A DNA stretch of 64,000 nucleotides from positions 1-64,000 of the forward strand of contig NZ_BAPV01000004.1 in the NCBI RefSeq assembly GCF_025995175.1, given 5' to 3'. The DNA is from Asaia krungthepensis NRIC 0535. Lineage in GTDB: Bacteria; Pseudomonadota; Alphaproteobacteria; Acetobacterales; Acetobacteraceae. Shown one piece after another: positions 51,552 to 61,356 of the stretch. The position numbers and the translations under genes are program-made. The notes under the pieces are model-generated. The model made no database searches. It worked only from the letters and a program-made list of their open reading frames with translations, and had not been told where the DNA came from. The stretch's first letter is position 1. Each line of letters opens with the position of its first letter.

Positions 51552-52864
51552 AGGATGAACCTGCTGAGATCGCCCTTGCGGGCCAGAGGCGCCACGCGCT
51601 CCTGAACATCCTGCGCCGTCACTGTCACGGTCTCTCCCCCGCGATCGGACGCCCGGAAGGAAATGTCTTCCAGAAGGCGCTCCAGAACCGTGGCCAGACG
51701 CCGGGCACCGATATTCTCGACACGCTCATTGATATCTGCAGCAAGTTCCGCCAGCGCATCGACCGCGCCATCCTCGAAAACGAGGGTGACGTTCTCCGTA
51801 CCAAGCAAGGAGACATATTGCTTGAGCAGGGAATGCTCAGGCTCCAACAGGATGCGCTTGAGGTCGTCGCGTGTCAGACCGGCCAGTTCGACGCGGATCG
51901 GCAGACGCCCCTGCAATTCGGGCAGCAGGTCCGACGGCTTGGCAAGATGAAACGCGCCTGAAGCGATGAACAGGATATGGTCTGTTTTCACAGGGCCGTA
52001 TTTGGTCGTGACCGTGGTGCCTTCGATCAGCGGCAGCAGATCGCGCTGGACCCCCTCGCGGGAGATATCGCCGCTGCGCCCTCCCCCCTCACCGGATCGG
52101 GCACAGACCTTGTCGATCTCATCCAGAAAGACGATGCCGTGGTCCTGGGCGTGACGCACTGCATCCTGTGTCAGGGCGTCGTTATCGACCAGACGATCGG
52201 CTTCTTCGCGAATAAGAAGCTGGCGCGCTGCTGCAATACCCAGGCGACGCTTCTGCGGCGCGCGGTTCATCAGGTTCTTCATGAGATCGCCAAAGGCGGC
52301 GGCGTTCATCACCGTGCCATTCGCCATCTCAGGCATCTCTCCAGAACCAGGCTCACGCCCGACCTGAATCTCGATTTCCTTGTCCTCAAGCTCGCCATTG
52401 CGCAGCATCTGACGGAACTTGGTTTTGGTGTCGGCGGTCGCACCCTCACCCACCAGCGCGTCGACAAGACGGGATTCGGCCGCGAGTTCGGCCTTGGCAT
52501 TCACGTCCTTGCGGCGCGCCTCACGCAGCATGGTCAGCGAGACCTCTACCAGATCGCGGACGATAGACTCCACATCGCGCCCGACATAACCGACCTCGGT
52601 AAATTTCGTCGCCTCGACCTTCAGGAAGGGCGACTGGGCCAGACGCGCCAGACGCCGTGCGATCTCGGTCTTGCCACAACCGGTAGGACCGATCATCAGG
52701 ATATTCTTGGGGACGACCTCTTCACGCAGGCCTTCAGGCAATTGCGCCCGGCGCCAGCGATTGCGCATGGCAATAGCGACGGCACGCTTCGCTTCATTCT
52801 GCCCTATGATGAAGCGATCGAGTTCGGAGACGATCTCGCGAGGCGAGTAATTGGGAATATCCAT
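51548..52864 (-). CDS. hslU: ATP-dependent protease ATPase subunit HslU
   Basis: 438 aa from the ATG at 52864; a GTG just before it is less well spaced from the GGGGAGGA site. AAA+ unfoldase: [29 protein letters not shown], Walker [10 protein letters not shown] (about 58-66), pore motif GYVGRD, I-domain (about 110-230), Walker [11 protein letters not shown], and C-terminal DLSRFIL tail that docks on HslV. Confidence 0.97.
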   Translation of the reverse strand: MDIPNYSPREIVSELDRFIIGQNEAKRAVAIAMRNRWRRAQLPEGLREEVVPKNILMIGPTGCGKTEIARRLARLAQSPFLKVEATKFTEVGYVGRDVESIVRDLVEVSLTMLREARRKDVNAKAELAAESRLVDALVGEGATADTKTKFRQMLRNGELEDKEIEIQVGREPGSGEMPEMANGTVMNAAAFGDLMKNLMNRAPQKRRLGIAAARQLLIREEADRLVDNDALTQDAVRHAQDHGIVFLDEIDKVCARSGEGGGRSGDISREGVQRDLLPLIEGTTVTTKYGPVKTDHILFIASGAFHLAKPSDLLPELQGRLPIRVELAGLTRDDLKRILLEPEHSLLKQYVSLLGTENVTLVFEDGAVDALAELAADINERVENIGARRLATVLERLLEDISFRASDRGGETVTVTAQDVQERVAPLARKGDLSRFIL

Positions 52865-53445
52865 CACGATTCCTCCCCGCCAAGCAGTTCAACCCGGACA
52901 GAATGATTGGTATAGACGCAGATATCGCCTGCGATCTTCATGGCCTTGCGCGCCACATCCTCAGCGCTCAGCCCCTCAATATCGATCAGCGCCCGCGCAG
53001 CGGAGAGCGCATAATTCCCGCCCGAACCGATGGCGATAATGCCATCCTCAGGCTCCAGAACATCGCCGTTGCCGGTGAGGGTAAAGGAGCGATAGGCGTC
53101 GGCGACGGCCATCATGGCCTCCAGCCGGCGCAGATAGCGGTCAGTGCGCCAGTCTTTTGCCAAATCCACGCAGGCACGCTCAAGCTGATCGGGATAACGC
53201 TCCAGCTTGGCTTCGAGACGCTCGAGAAGCGTAAAGGCATCGGCCGTTGCTCCGGCGAAGCCGGCAAGGATGGTGCCCTTCGGGCCAATACGCCGAACCT
53301 TGCGGGCATTGCCCTTGATAACGGTCTGGCCGAGCGTGACCTGTCCGTCACCGGCCATGGCCACCTGCCCGTCGCGTCTCACACAGAGGATGGTAGTGCC
53401 ATGCCAGCCGACAGGGTCATGAGGAGAGGAAGAAGTGATCTGCAT
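52864..53445 (-). CDS. hslV: ATP-dependent protease peptidase subunit HslV
   Basis: 193 aa from the ATG at 53445, preceded by GGAGAC. Threonine protease: propeptide processed before Thr17 in [12 protein letters not shown], then [11 protein letters not shown] and [24 protein letters not shown]. Forms the double-ring chamber with HslU caps. Its stop shares a base with the hslU ATG. Confidence 0.97.
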   Translation of the reverse strand: MQITSSSPHDPVGWHGTTILCVRRDGQVAMAGDGQVTLGQTVIKGNARKVRRIGPKGTILAGFAGATADAFTLLERLEAKLERYPDQLERACVDLAKDWRTDRYLRRLEAMMAVADAYRSFTLTGNGDVLEPEDGIIAIGSGGNYALSAARALIDIEGLSAEDVARKAMKIAGDICVYTNHSVRVELLGGEES

Positions 53446-53487
53446 GTCTCCACACATAAGGCGTGGAGACGCGCAGACAAGCCCGCT

Positions 53488-55413
53488 TCAGCGCCGCTGA
53501 CGCAGCGTAGTGGCTATGGCTTCACGCAGTTCCTGCGGTGTGAACGGCTTGCCCAGCACGAAAGCGTTGGCTGGCAGGTTTTCGGGATCGGCGTAACCAC
53601 TGACGTAGAGCACCGGCAGTGATGGATAATTTGCGGCCAGGATGAGTCCGCATTCACGCCCTCCCATGCCGGGCATCAGGAGATCGAGCACCACCAGGTC
53701 GAAACGCTCCCCCGCGGCCAGATGCGCAATCACATCAGCGCCATCGCCAACACTCACGACCTCGTTCCCGTCCTGCGACAGGAACTGCTCGGTCACGAGT
53801 CGCACCCCCGGCTCGTCATCTGCCAGCAGAATGCGCAGCGGACCGTTGCTGATTTCCTCGACCTTCAGGCAATGCGTGTCTTCCGCAATCTTTTCCTGGC
53901 AGACCGGCAGAACCATGGTCATGCGGGTCCCCTCACCGGGGACGCTCTCGACGCGGATATCGCCGCCGCTGCGCTGGAGAAAGCCGTATATGGTGGAAAG
54001 ACCGAGCCCCGTCCCGCTCCCAAGGCCCTTTGTCGTGAAGAAAGGCTCGAAGATGCGGCGGACGACTTCGGGAGGCATGCCGCAACCCTGATCCTTCACA
54101 TCCAGCATGACGCGCTCGACTCCGTCCTGCGCGCTCTCATGGATGAGGGAAATCGCAATCATTCCCCCTTCCTGCATGGCATCGCGCGCATTGATGCAGA
54201 GGTTGAGGAGCGCCATCTCCAGCTGCCCCGGATCGCTGAGCACATGGGGCATGACCAGGTCGCGCGGCACGGCAGAAAGATCGAGCACACAGCGCCCGGT
54301 CTCTCCGCGCAGATCGCTCGCGCGGCTCAGGCTCTGCACGATCAGATCCTGCATGCTCCAGATCATGGCGACCATGTCGACGGGGCGCAACGCCATCGGT
54401 TTGGGACGCCCGAATTCGAGCAACCGGCGTGTCAGCACCGTTCCCCGTCGCGCCGATTCCAGCGCATTCTCGAACAGTTTGGTGACGGTCGGATTACCGG
54501 CGGGAGTCATGTCCTGCAGCAATTCGAGCGAACCGAGCATGGCGGTCAGAAGATTATTGAAATCATGCGCAATGCCGCCCGCCAGCGTGCCGAGGGCGTG
54601 CATCTTGTCGTCCTGACGCAGACGCTCCTCCATGGCCAGGCGCTCGGTCACATCGCGGTCATAGCTCATCTGCCAGCGTTGCGGCATGGGCAGAGGCACG
54701 CCGGACGCGTTGCGAGGCCATGGCAGGGTCTGGCGAATGATCTCGTGCCAGCGAAGGCCGTCCGGCGTCATCTCCGATACCAGACGGCTCGCGCCGCCGG
54801 TCTGTTTCGTCTCCTCACGCATCGCCACGATCTCGTCGCGGAGGGCCTCGCCATGGAGCGCGTTCTCCTCGATATCGCCCTTGGCATTGGGCTCGACATC
54901 GGCCGCCATGTTGTGACGCAGAACAGTTCCATCGGACTCGGTGAAAACGACATCCATCGGCACGGATTCGAGCGCGCCGTGCAGCAATACGCGCTCGACC
55001 ATGAGCGCACGCTCAAGCCGGTGATGCGCTGCAACCTCGCGCACCATGGCGCGCAGCGAATCCGAATCCCAAGGCTTGTGGGCGTAGAACTGGATACGCC
55101 CTTGGTTCAGCGCCGCCACGACAGCAGCGAGATCGGCATACCCGGTCAGCAGGATACCCCGCGCGTCCGAGAATTCGCGCGCCTTGCTGAGCAGGACATC
55201 GCCGGTCATGTTGGGCATGCGCTGATCGGAGACAATGACCGCGATATCTGGCGATTTGCGCAGAAACCCCAGAGCCTCGACAGGATCGGTGCTCGACAGG
55301 ATATCGAACTCATCTTCGAGAAGATCGGTCAGCGCGACAAGAATCTCGGCTTCGTCATCGACCAGAAGAATACGGCTCCGGCCGTACGGTACTGACATTT
55401 CGGTCCGTTTCAT
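53488..55413 (-). CDS. Hybrid sensor histidine kinase: REC-PAS-HisKA-HATPase-REC
   Basis: 641 aa, cytoplasmic. N-terminal receiver (13-125, phospho-Asp63 in VSDQRMPN, Lys113 in AHKPW), PAS-like (145-255), HisKA with LAGGIAHDFNNLLTAMLG (His283), HATPase with LNLCINARDAM, DQGCGMPPEV and GSGTGLGLSTIYGF, and a C-terminal receiver (about 520-638) with LVVLDLLMPGMGG and FVLGKPFTP. All phosphorelay residues are present. It overlaps the preceding hybrid kinase gene by four bases (ATGA). Confidence 0.92.
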   Translation of the reverse strand: MKRTEMSVPYGRSRILLVDDEAEILVALTDLLEDEFDILSSTDPVEALGFLRKSPDIAVIVSDQRMPNMTGDVLLSKAREFSDARGILLTGYADLAAVVAALNQGRIQFYAHKPWDSDSLRAMVREVAAHHRLERALMVERVLLHGALESVPMDVVFTESDGTVLRHNMAADVEPNAKGDIEENALHGEALRDEIVAMREETKQTGGASRLVSEMTPDGLRWHEIIRQTLPWPRNASGVPLPMPQRWQMSYDRDVTERLAMEERLRQDDKMHALGTLAGGIAHDFNNLLTAMLGSLELLQDMTPAGNPTVTKLFENALESARRGTVLTRRLLEFGRPKPMALRPVDMVAMIWSMQDLIVQSLSRASDLRGETGRCVLDLSAVPRDLVMPHVLSDPGQLEMALLNLCINARDAMQEGGMIAISLIHESAQDGVERVMLDVKDQGCGMPPEVVRRIFEPFFTTKGLGSGTGLGLSTIYGFLQRSGGDIRVESVPGEGTRMTMVLPVCQEKIAEDTHCLKVEEISNGPLRILLADDEPGVRLVTEQFLSQDGNEVVSVGDGADVIAHLAAGERFDLVVLDLLMPGMGGRECGLILAANYPSLPVLYVSGYADPENLPANAFVLGKPFTPQELREAIATTLRQRR

Positions 55414-57281
55414 GCGCTGCGTCCTATCGTAACCGGTCCGGTTGGCGTGAGCCGCACGGGCACCGAGAGCGTGAAACAGGCTCCCACTCCCATGCCATCC
55501 TCCAGATTGGCGTCTTCAATATCGATCGACCCGCCATGAGCCTCGATCACGCCATAGGCAATGGCCAGGCCCAGACCGGTGCCCATCCCTACAGGCTTGG
55601 TCGTGAAGAAAGGCTCAAAAACGCGCGCGCGCAAGGCGGGCGGCACGCCGGGCCCGTCATCGGCCACGCTGATCACATAGCGTGCATCCTGCCCTGCCTT
55701 CTCGAGTGCTGTGGTGATCACGATCTTGCCGCTCGGAGCGCCCGGTTCGAGCCCCTCGGCTTCAGCGCGCGAGCGTATGGCGTCGGCGGCGTTGCTGACG
55801 ATATTCATGACCACCTGATGAAGTAGGGCGGGCTGACAAACGAGCATGCGTGGGGCCGCAAGATGCCGCTCCACGGTGATTTCGCGTCCGAACTTATGAG
55901 CCAGCAGGGCCAGAGCCGTGTCGATTGCCTCGACCACATCCGTATCCTGAAAGGCGCTTTCATCCAGACGCGAAAAGCGCCTGAGGCTCAGAACGAGGTT
56001 CTGGATCCGCTGCAAGCCAAGCCGCATTGCGCCGATACGGCTCGAGCATTTCTCGAGAAGCGCAAGCTGCCCTGCCTGGAGCGGCCCTTCGGTATCGATC
56101 AGTCTCTGCAACGCCCGCGCAATCGTCTCCTCATGGGCGAGGGTGAAAGCCAGAGGGTTGTTGATTTCATGTGCGATGCCCGCCACGAGTTCGCCCAGCG
56201 AGGCCATCTTGGCTGTCTGGACCAGCTTGGCCTGGGTCTCGATCAGGCGTGCATTGGCATCTGCGAGCTCGGAATTGGCATGGGCCAGCGCCTCGGCCAT
56301 GGCCGCCTTCGCCGCGATGGCCCGTGCCTCGCTCTGGGCGGTCTGGAGCGCGACTTCACGCACCTGACGCTTGATTTCCTGCTGACGTATCTCGTCCTGC
56401 GCCAGTTTGCGACGGACCAGTACCCGAATGCGCAGGGCGAGCACGTCAGGGGCGATATCGCTCGGCACCAGATCGTCCAGACCGGCATCGAACAGATCGG
56501 CCGCCGAATGACGCCGAAAACGATCCGCATCGACAATACCGAGGATACGGAAAGACGTGCCCCCGGCCTCGAGCACGTCCTGACGGCGCGCATCGAGGCG
56601 GCGGCAGAAATTCACGCCGTCGAGCATGCGCGAGGTGAGATCCAGCACGAGGCAATCCGGCCCCTCATCTCCTCCCAGCCAGCCCCCATGGATCAGCTCT
56701 CCAGAGGCTGTGACCGTGGTAACCGTATGCCCATCACGCCAAAGCAACTCACCGAGCGACGCTCCTGAGGAATCATGCTCCCAGTTGGCGTTTTCTGCGG
56801 TCGCCTCGTCGAAATCCTCGTGCTTGGGGCTGGTGACAATAACAATGCGCGCGCGCCTGAAGCGCCCTGCCTCCTCAGCCTGGAGAAAATCCGATCCCTC
56901 GCGCAGCAACGCCCTGATACGCAGGACAAGGAGATCGGGATGAGCCGATTTCGAGATATAGGCATCTGCGCCACTCTCAAGCCCTTCGCGCTCCAGCCCC
57001 GGCGCCACGTCCTCGGTCAGCATCAGGATCGGTATGGAACGCGTCTGGGCATTCATACGGAACTGGCGCGCCATTTGCCCGCCATTCATGCCGGGCAGGT
57101 GATAATCCGCGACGACCAGATCGGGCAGACCGTCATCGAGACAGGTCAGGGCCTCCTCGCCGCTCGCCACCCTGCGGACCGCGAAACCGGCCTCATCGAG
57201 CAGTTGCACGAGCGCCTGCGCCTGCAGGTCAGACTCTTCCACGAGGAGAATACTGGGAAGGGACGTGTCTGACATCGTCAT
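55410..57281 (-). CDS. Hybrid sensor histidine kinase: REC-REC-coiled coil-HisKA-HATPase
   Basis: 623 aa, cytoplasmic. First receiver (10-125, Asp59 in VVADYHLPGMNGG, Lys111 in ISKSAHP). A second receiver-like domain (145-290) has Asp214 in LVLDLTSRM but lacks the usual Lys and has an inserted acidic loop. A coiled coil (295-355) leads to HisKA LGELVAGIAHEINNPLAF (His371), then HATPase with NIVSNAADAI and GMGTGLGLAIAYGV. The input is probably phosphorylation of its receivers by another kinase. First gene of the coupled kinase pair; 190 bases divergent from the ftsEX operon. Confidence 0.9.
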   Translation of the reverse strand: MTMSDTSLPSILLVEESDLQAQALVQLLDEAGFAVRRVASGEEALTCLDDGLPDLVVADYHLPGMNGGQMARQFRMNAQTRSIPILMLTEDVAPGLEREGLESGADAYISKSAHPDLLVLRIRALLREGSDFLQAEEAGRFRRARIVIVTSPKHEDFDEATAENANWEHDSSGASLGELLWRDGHTVTTVTASGELIHGGWLGGDEGPDCLVLDLTSRMLDGVNFCRRLDARRQDVLEAGGTSFRILGIVDADRFRRHSAADLFDAGLDDLVPSDIAPDVLALRIRVLVRRKLAQDEIRQQEIKRQVREVALQTAQSEARAIAAKAAMAEALAHANSELADANARLIETQAKLVQTAKMASLGELVAGIAHEINNPLAFTLAHEETIARALQRLIDTEGPLQAGQLALLEKCSSRIGAMRLGLQRIQNLVLSLRRFSRLDESAFQDTDVVEAIDTALALLAHKFGREITVERHLAAPRMLVCQPALLHQVVMNIVSNAADAIRSRAEAEGLEPGAPSGKIVITTALEKAGQDARYVISVADDGPGVPPALRARVFEPFFTTKPVGMGTGLGLAIAYGVIEAHGGSIDIEDANLEDGMGVGACFTLSVPVRLTPTGPVTIGRSA

Positions 57282-57470
57282 GAAATGAGCAAATCCATCT
57301 TGTGTCCGCTGATATCCTCCCCCGGGGAGGCCTCGCCTTCATGAAAGTTGCGATTTTTCCGATCATTGCATTTCAACGCGCCGCCAGCTACCTCAAGATC
57401 GGATATCGTGGTCAGTCCCGATTGCAGGCCGCGTCACCTCTGCCTGCCACGACCAAGCTGGAATCGCCCC

Positions 57471-57881
57471 ATGGAAGTTTCGCCCCGCCCGTCCCTGTCA
57501 CGCCTTGCACAGGCGAGCGATGACCGCGAACCTCGTCCCGCCTCGGGTCTTGGCCTGCTGCGTACCGCCTTCTGGGCAGTATGTTACTTCGCCTTCTATT
57601 TCGCCCAGCAGGTCGCAGAGGTGCTCGCCCCCCTGTGCCTCGTTCTGGGTATCGGCTGGATGGCCCTGCCGCGCGCGCTCGCCTCCATCACGACCAACAC
57701 GGCCTCGACCGACCCGCAGGCGCAGGACGTGATGAACCACGTGGTCGGCAGCATTCCCGATCATCTGGCAATCGGCAGCCATGTGATGACAGCAAGCGGT
57801 CTGGTGTTTGACGGCTTCCTTCTCATGGCCGTCGCCGCACTCGGCGCCACCGTGTCCGCGGTCGCCGCCCGCAATATGTGA
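57471..57881 (+). CDS. Small membrane protein preceding ftsE
   Basis: 136 aa from the ATG at 57471; a longer reading frame starts at 57348 but the extra part looks non-coding. Two hydrophobic segments (about 29-62, with FAFYFAQQVAEVLAPLCLVLGIGWMAL, and 107-130). N-terminus basic. It lies 19 bases before ftsE on the same strand, so it is probably in that operon. No family recognised. Confidence 0.5.
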   Translation: MEVSPRPSLSRLAQASDDREPRPASGLGLLRTAFWAVCYFAFYFAQQVAEVLAPLCLVLGIGWMALPRALASITTNTASTDPQAQDVMNHVVGSIPDHLAIGSHVMTASGLVFDGFLLMAVAALGATVSAVAARNM

Positions 57882-57900
57882 CCGACCGGCCGGGGCTTTC

Positions 57901-58665
57901 ATGATCCGGTTCAGAAACGTTACCTACCGGCACGGACCGGGACAACGCCAGCCCGGCCCCAGGTCCGGTCGCGAGGCGGTACCGCCCGTCCTTGACAATA
58001 TCGGCTTCAGCATCCCGCAGGGTGCGTTCTACTGGCTGACAGGCCCTTCAGGCGCCGGCAAGTCGAGCCTGCTGCGTCTGGCTCATGGCGAGGTCATGCC
58101 CTCATCGGGCGAAATGGAAATCCTCGGGGTCAATCCGGCCCGCGTCGGGCGCCGCCAGCGCGCCCAGCTCAGGCAACGGATCGGCTTCATCCCGCAGGAT
58201 CTGCGATTGCTGGCCGAGCTCGACGTCCTCGATAACATTGCCCTTCCGCTGCGCCTGGCAGGCGAAGACGATACCCATATAAGACGTGAGGTCCAGTCGA
58301 TCCTCGAATGGCTTGGCCTCGGACCGAAGCGCCATCGCTATCCCGATGCCCTTTCAGGAGGCGAGAGGCAGCGTGTGGCCATCGCCCGCGCGCTGGTCGG
58401 GCGCCCTGCGCTTCTCCTGGCTGACGAGCCAACCAATGCTCTGGCCGAGGGCCAGAGCTGGCAACTGATCGAAGCGTTGCAGGCCTTGAGCAGGAGCGGC
58501 ACGACGGTCGTCGTTGCGACCCATAACGAAACGCTGCTGCGCGCCCTTCCGCTGCCTTCCATTGCTCTCTCGAATGGCAAACTGGTGCATCCACTACTAC
58601 CGGGTACAGGGGCCGATACCAGCGGGAATGTCTCCGCGTCAGACAGAACGCTGCTGACGCGATGA
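57901..58665 (+). CDS. ftsE: Cell-division ABC ATPase FtsE
   Basis: 254 aa from the ATG at 57901. Walker A GPSGAGKSS (48-56), Q-loop IGFIPQDLRLL, signature LSGGERQR (151-158), Walker B LLLADEP (171-177), H-loop ATHNE; all intact. Longer than usual FtsE (about 220): an 18-residue Pro/Gly/Arg-rich insertion after residue 11 and a 25-residue C-terminal tail. Works with FtsX to control septal peptidoglycan hydrolases. ATGA overlap with ftsX. Confidence 0.93.
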   Translation: MIRFRNVTYRHGPGQRQPGPRSGREAVPPVLDNIGFSIPQGAFYWLTGPSGAGKSSLLRLAHGEVMPSSGEMEILGVNPARVGRRQRAQLRQRIGFIPQDLRLLAELDVLDNIALPLRLAGEDDTHIRREVQSILEWLGLGPKRHRYPDALSGGERQRVAIARALVGRPALLLADEPTNALAEGQSWQLIEALQALSRSGTTVVVATHNETLLRALPLPSIALSNGKLVHPLLPGTGADTSGNVSASDRTLLTR

Positions 58666-59570
58666 GACGCACCCTGCCCGACGGGCTGCATCTTGGCAGA
58701 CGCGACCATGGTCTGATTCCTGTCATCGCGGCTGTCACCGCCATTGCGACCCTGGCCCTCGGCGGATGGAATGCTGCGCGCAGCCTGTCACAGGAATGGG
58801 CACATGGTGCGGCGCAGCAGGTGACAATCGAAATCCCGAACATTTCGGGCGACGCGCAGGCGGTTTCAACGAAACTCGTGGCTGTGCTGAAAAGCGATCC
58901 GGGCATTGAGGCGGTCGAAATTCTACCCGACGCCAAAGTGCAGGAAATTCTGCGACCCTGGCTCGGGGCCATGCAGGCAAATCTCGCCGACCTGCCCGTC
59001 ATTCTCTCGCTGACCCGACGTTCCAATACGCCGCTGACGGACCTGCCGGTCATTCTCGACACCATCGCGCCGTCTGCCATCATCGAGGATAATGTGCGCT
59101 GGGGCGAGAGGCTGATGCTGCTGGGTCAGAGCCTGCAGGCCTGCGCCTGGCTCGCTGTCATACTGGCAGGCTTCGCCACGGCCGGGGTGACGACCCTGTC
59201 GGTGCGCATGACCCTGATTGCGAGACGACGGACAGTGGAAATCCTGCATAGCCTTGGCGCGCGCGACGGCCTGATTGCGCGGCGCATCGCATGGCGCAGT
59301 GCCGTGCTCGGCGTATCGGGGGGACTTCTTGGCACCCTGCTCGGCGGAGCGACGCTTGCGATTCTTCATCGCCTCATCCAGCCATTTCTCGATCAGTCGC
59401 GCGCGGGCCTTTCGATCTGGCCGCAAGGCTATGAGGAATGGATGAGCCTCTGGTCGGGTCTGCCTTCATCGCTTTTTCACTCTCTCGCCTCTGTTCCTCT
59501 GCTGGTTGCCGCGCTCAGCTTCATTGTTGCGCAGGTCACTGTCCGCCTCTGGCTGCGGAGGCTGCCGTGA
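58662..59570 (+). CDS. ftsX: Cell-division permease FtsX
   Basis: 302 aa. N-terminal membrane segment (about 23-43), a periplasmic domain of about 110 residues (VTIEIPNISGDAQAVSTKLVAVL...IEAVEILPDAKVQEIL), then three C-terminal segments (about 160-185, 215-245, 275-298). FtsX-family layout and partner position. Confidence 0.92.
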   Translation: MRRTLPDGLHLGRRDHGLIPVIAAVTAIATLALGGWNAARSLSQEWAHGAAQQVTIEIPNISGDAQAVSTKLVAVLKSDPGIEAVEILPDAKVQEILRPWLGAMQANLADLPVILSLTRRSNTPLTDLPVILDTIAPSAIIEDNVRWGERLMLLGQSLQACAWLAVILAGFATAGVTTLSVRMTLIARRRTVEILHSLGARDGLIARRIAWRSAVLGVSGGLLGTLLGGATLAILHRLIQPFLDQSRAGLSIWPQGYEEWMSLWSGLPSSLFHSLASVPLLVAALSFIVAQVTVRLWLRRLP

Positions 59571-60157
59571 GGTTCTGGCTTGCGCTGCCTCTGATGATTT
59601 TTGTTCTCGCCATCGTCTGGTGTGCGGGGTTTGCCTGGTTCTGCGTGGATGCCCTGCAGCCACCGGCCCATCCAGTGCATTGCGATGGTATCGTGGCCCT
59701 CACCGGGGGGCGTGACAGAATCGAGGCCTCACTAAGCCTGCTCGATAAAGGCGTAGGAGACAGATTGCTGATTTCCGGTGTCGGGCCTCATGCCACGCTG
59801 AGCCAGCTTGCCGAGCATGCCCCCGTGCCACTGACGCCCGAGCTCGCCGCTCGTATCACGCTGGGCAGACGCGCTGTCTCGACCATAGGCAATGGGTCGG
59901 AGACGGCCAGCTGGGCGCGTGAGAACAGGATTCACTCCCTGCTGGTCGTCACCGCAGGATATCACATACGCCGCGCCATGCTGGAGCTGCATCGCGCGGC
60001 GCCCGGCATCATTCTTCATCCCTATCCGGTGCGCTCGCCGGTTCTGCGACGGAGACCGGATCGGGCGACAGTCCTCCTGCTCTTTCACGAATACATGAAA
60101 TGGATCGGCTCCAATCTCGGCCTGTCACGCGGCGTGAACATGGCCCCTCGCGCCTGA
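59567..60157 (+). CDS. DUF218 (YdcF/ElyC-like) membrane protein
   Basis: 196 aa with a GTG start in a GTGA overlap with ftsX. One N-terminal membrane anchor (5-26), then the DUF218 core: CDGIVALTGGRDRIEASLSLL, RLLISGVG, STIGNGSETASWARE, and LLVVTAGYHIRRAMLEL. Members such as ElyC/SanA act in envelope integrity. Coupling to ftsX suggests a link to division-site wall metabolism, by inference. Confidence 0.82.
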   Translation: MRFWLALPLMIFVLAIVWCAGFAWFCVDALQPPAHPVHCDGIVALTGGRDRIEASLSLLDKGVGDRLLISGVGPHATLSQLAEHAPVPLTPELAARITLGRRAVSTIGNGSETASWARENRIHSLLVVTAGYHIRRAMLELHRAAPGIILHPYPVRSPVLRRRPDRATVLLLFHEYMKWIGSNLGLSRGVNMAPRA

Positions 60158-60295
60158 CCGGAACGCACCGTTCGGACATTGCCCGACCGATCTCTCAGTT
60201 CCGGGTAGCTGGCGTAGGGCAGCAGAGAGAATTCCCTCATGCCGTGCGATGCTCTAGTGAACGTCGCACAGGGAAGCGACCATCAGGGGGAGTGC

Positions 60296-61039
60296 ATGAC
60301 CCGCATACGCGCATCACTATTCGTCACCTATTTCATTATCCTCACCCTGCTGATGGGACTGGGGGCCATGCCGATCCGCCTCCTGCGTCGCCGGTCGCTT
60401 GCCTTACGCTATGCACAATGCTGGTCAGCCCTGACACTATGGGGGCTCAAGAATTTTTGCCGCATCAGGATCACGGTCACTGGCAAGCACCACCTGCCCA
60501 CGGGTCCCTGCCTTATTGCCTCACAGCATCAGTCCTTCTTCGACGGTTTCATCTGGATGATTCTGGTTCCACGACCGGCCTACGTCATCAAGCAGGAACT
60601 GACGCGCATTCCCTTCATCGGTCCGATGCTGGTTCTCTCCGGCATGGTCCCGGTTGAACGGGCTGCCGGTGCGAAGGCCCTGCGCGCCCTGATGAAGACC
60701 ACACAGGAGCATTTCGATTCGGGGAGGCAGATCATCATCTTCCCCGAGGGCACGCGGACTCCCCCCGGGGAGCGCGTCCCCCTCCAGCCCGGGGTCGTGG
60801 CACTGGCCAAACAGGCTTCGGTACCCGTCATCCCGGTCGCAACGGATTCAGGGCTCCATTGGCCGCGCCGCGGATGGCTCATGCAGCCGGGGGAGATCAC
60901 CGTGGCAATCGGCGAAGCGCTTCCCGCCAGTGCGGGCCGCCACTCGCTGATCGACTCGATCTATCGCAGCTGGGACAGGCTCAGCGCAGCAAGCGGCCTT
61001 CCCGTCCCTGTGGATAACTCTGTGGACTCGAGGCGTTGA
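60296..61039 (+). CDS. plsC: PlsC-like 1-acyl-glycerol-3-phosphate acyltransferase
   Basis: 247 aa from the ATG at 60296, preceded by GGGGGAG. N-terminal membrane helix (7-26). Acyltransferase motifs: HQSFFD (78-83, H-X4-D), VKQEL/IPFIGPML, IIFPEGTR (147-154) and PVIPVATDSG. Makes phosphatidic acid. The 138 bases before it hold no other gene. Confidence 0.85.
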   Translation: MTRIRASLFVTYFIILTLLMGLGAMPIRLLRRRSLALRYAQCWSALTLWGLKNFCRIRITVTGKHHLPTGPCLIASQHQSFFDGFIWMILVPRPAYVIKQELTRIPFIGPMLVLSGMVPVERAAGAKALRALMKTTQEHFDSGRQIIIFPEGTRTPPGERVPLQPGVVALAKQASVPVIPVATDSGLHWPRRGWLMQPGEITVAIGEALPASAGRHSLIDSIYRSWDRLSAASGLPVPVDNSVDSRR

Positions 61040-61356
61040 ACAGGGGAGCAGCTGTGGGAAAGGCGGTGCGCAACATGGGAAGCGCCGCTCATCGGGATAG
61101 CGAGCCAGGAAGAAGGCGAGTCAAGAGACAATCGCCATAAAACCTAGAGTTTCCGCGAAAAACTCGCAGGTATCCGTTACGGTGGGCGCATCTAACACAC
61201 GGGCAAGGGCTTTCATAGCCCTCACAGCGAGACTCTTTTTTTTCCGCAAGACGCGCCATCCGGGATCTGGGGATAATTTGTGCAGTTTCTCATGACAACT
61301 GTGAAATTGAGGCTCCGCTCATCGCGATGGCACAATATTGGATGGCGAATGCGGGT
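61040..61356. other. Intergenic stretch before the DUF2125 gene
   Basis: Contains a small hairpin AGGGCT-TTCAT-AGCCCT (61207-61223) followed 14 bases later by a run of eight T residues (61233-61240), which may weakly terminate the plsC transcript. No coding frame with a ribosome site or RNA gene was recognised. Confidence 0.4.

Noticed and set aside
53722-55395. 557-codon + frame opposite the second hybrid kinase
   Set aside because: Antisense shadow of a gene with all domain motifs present; rich in Arg/His/Gln without structure.
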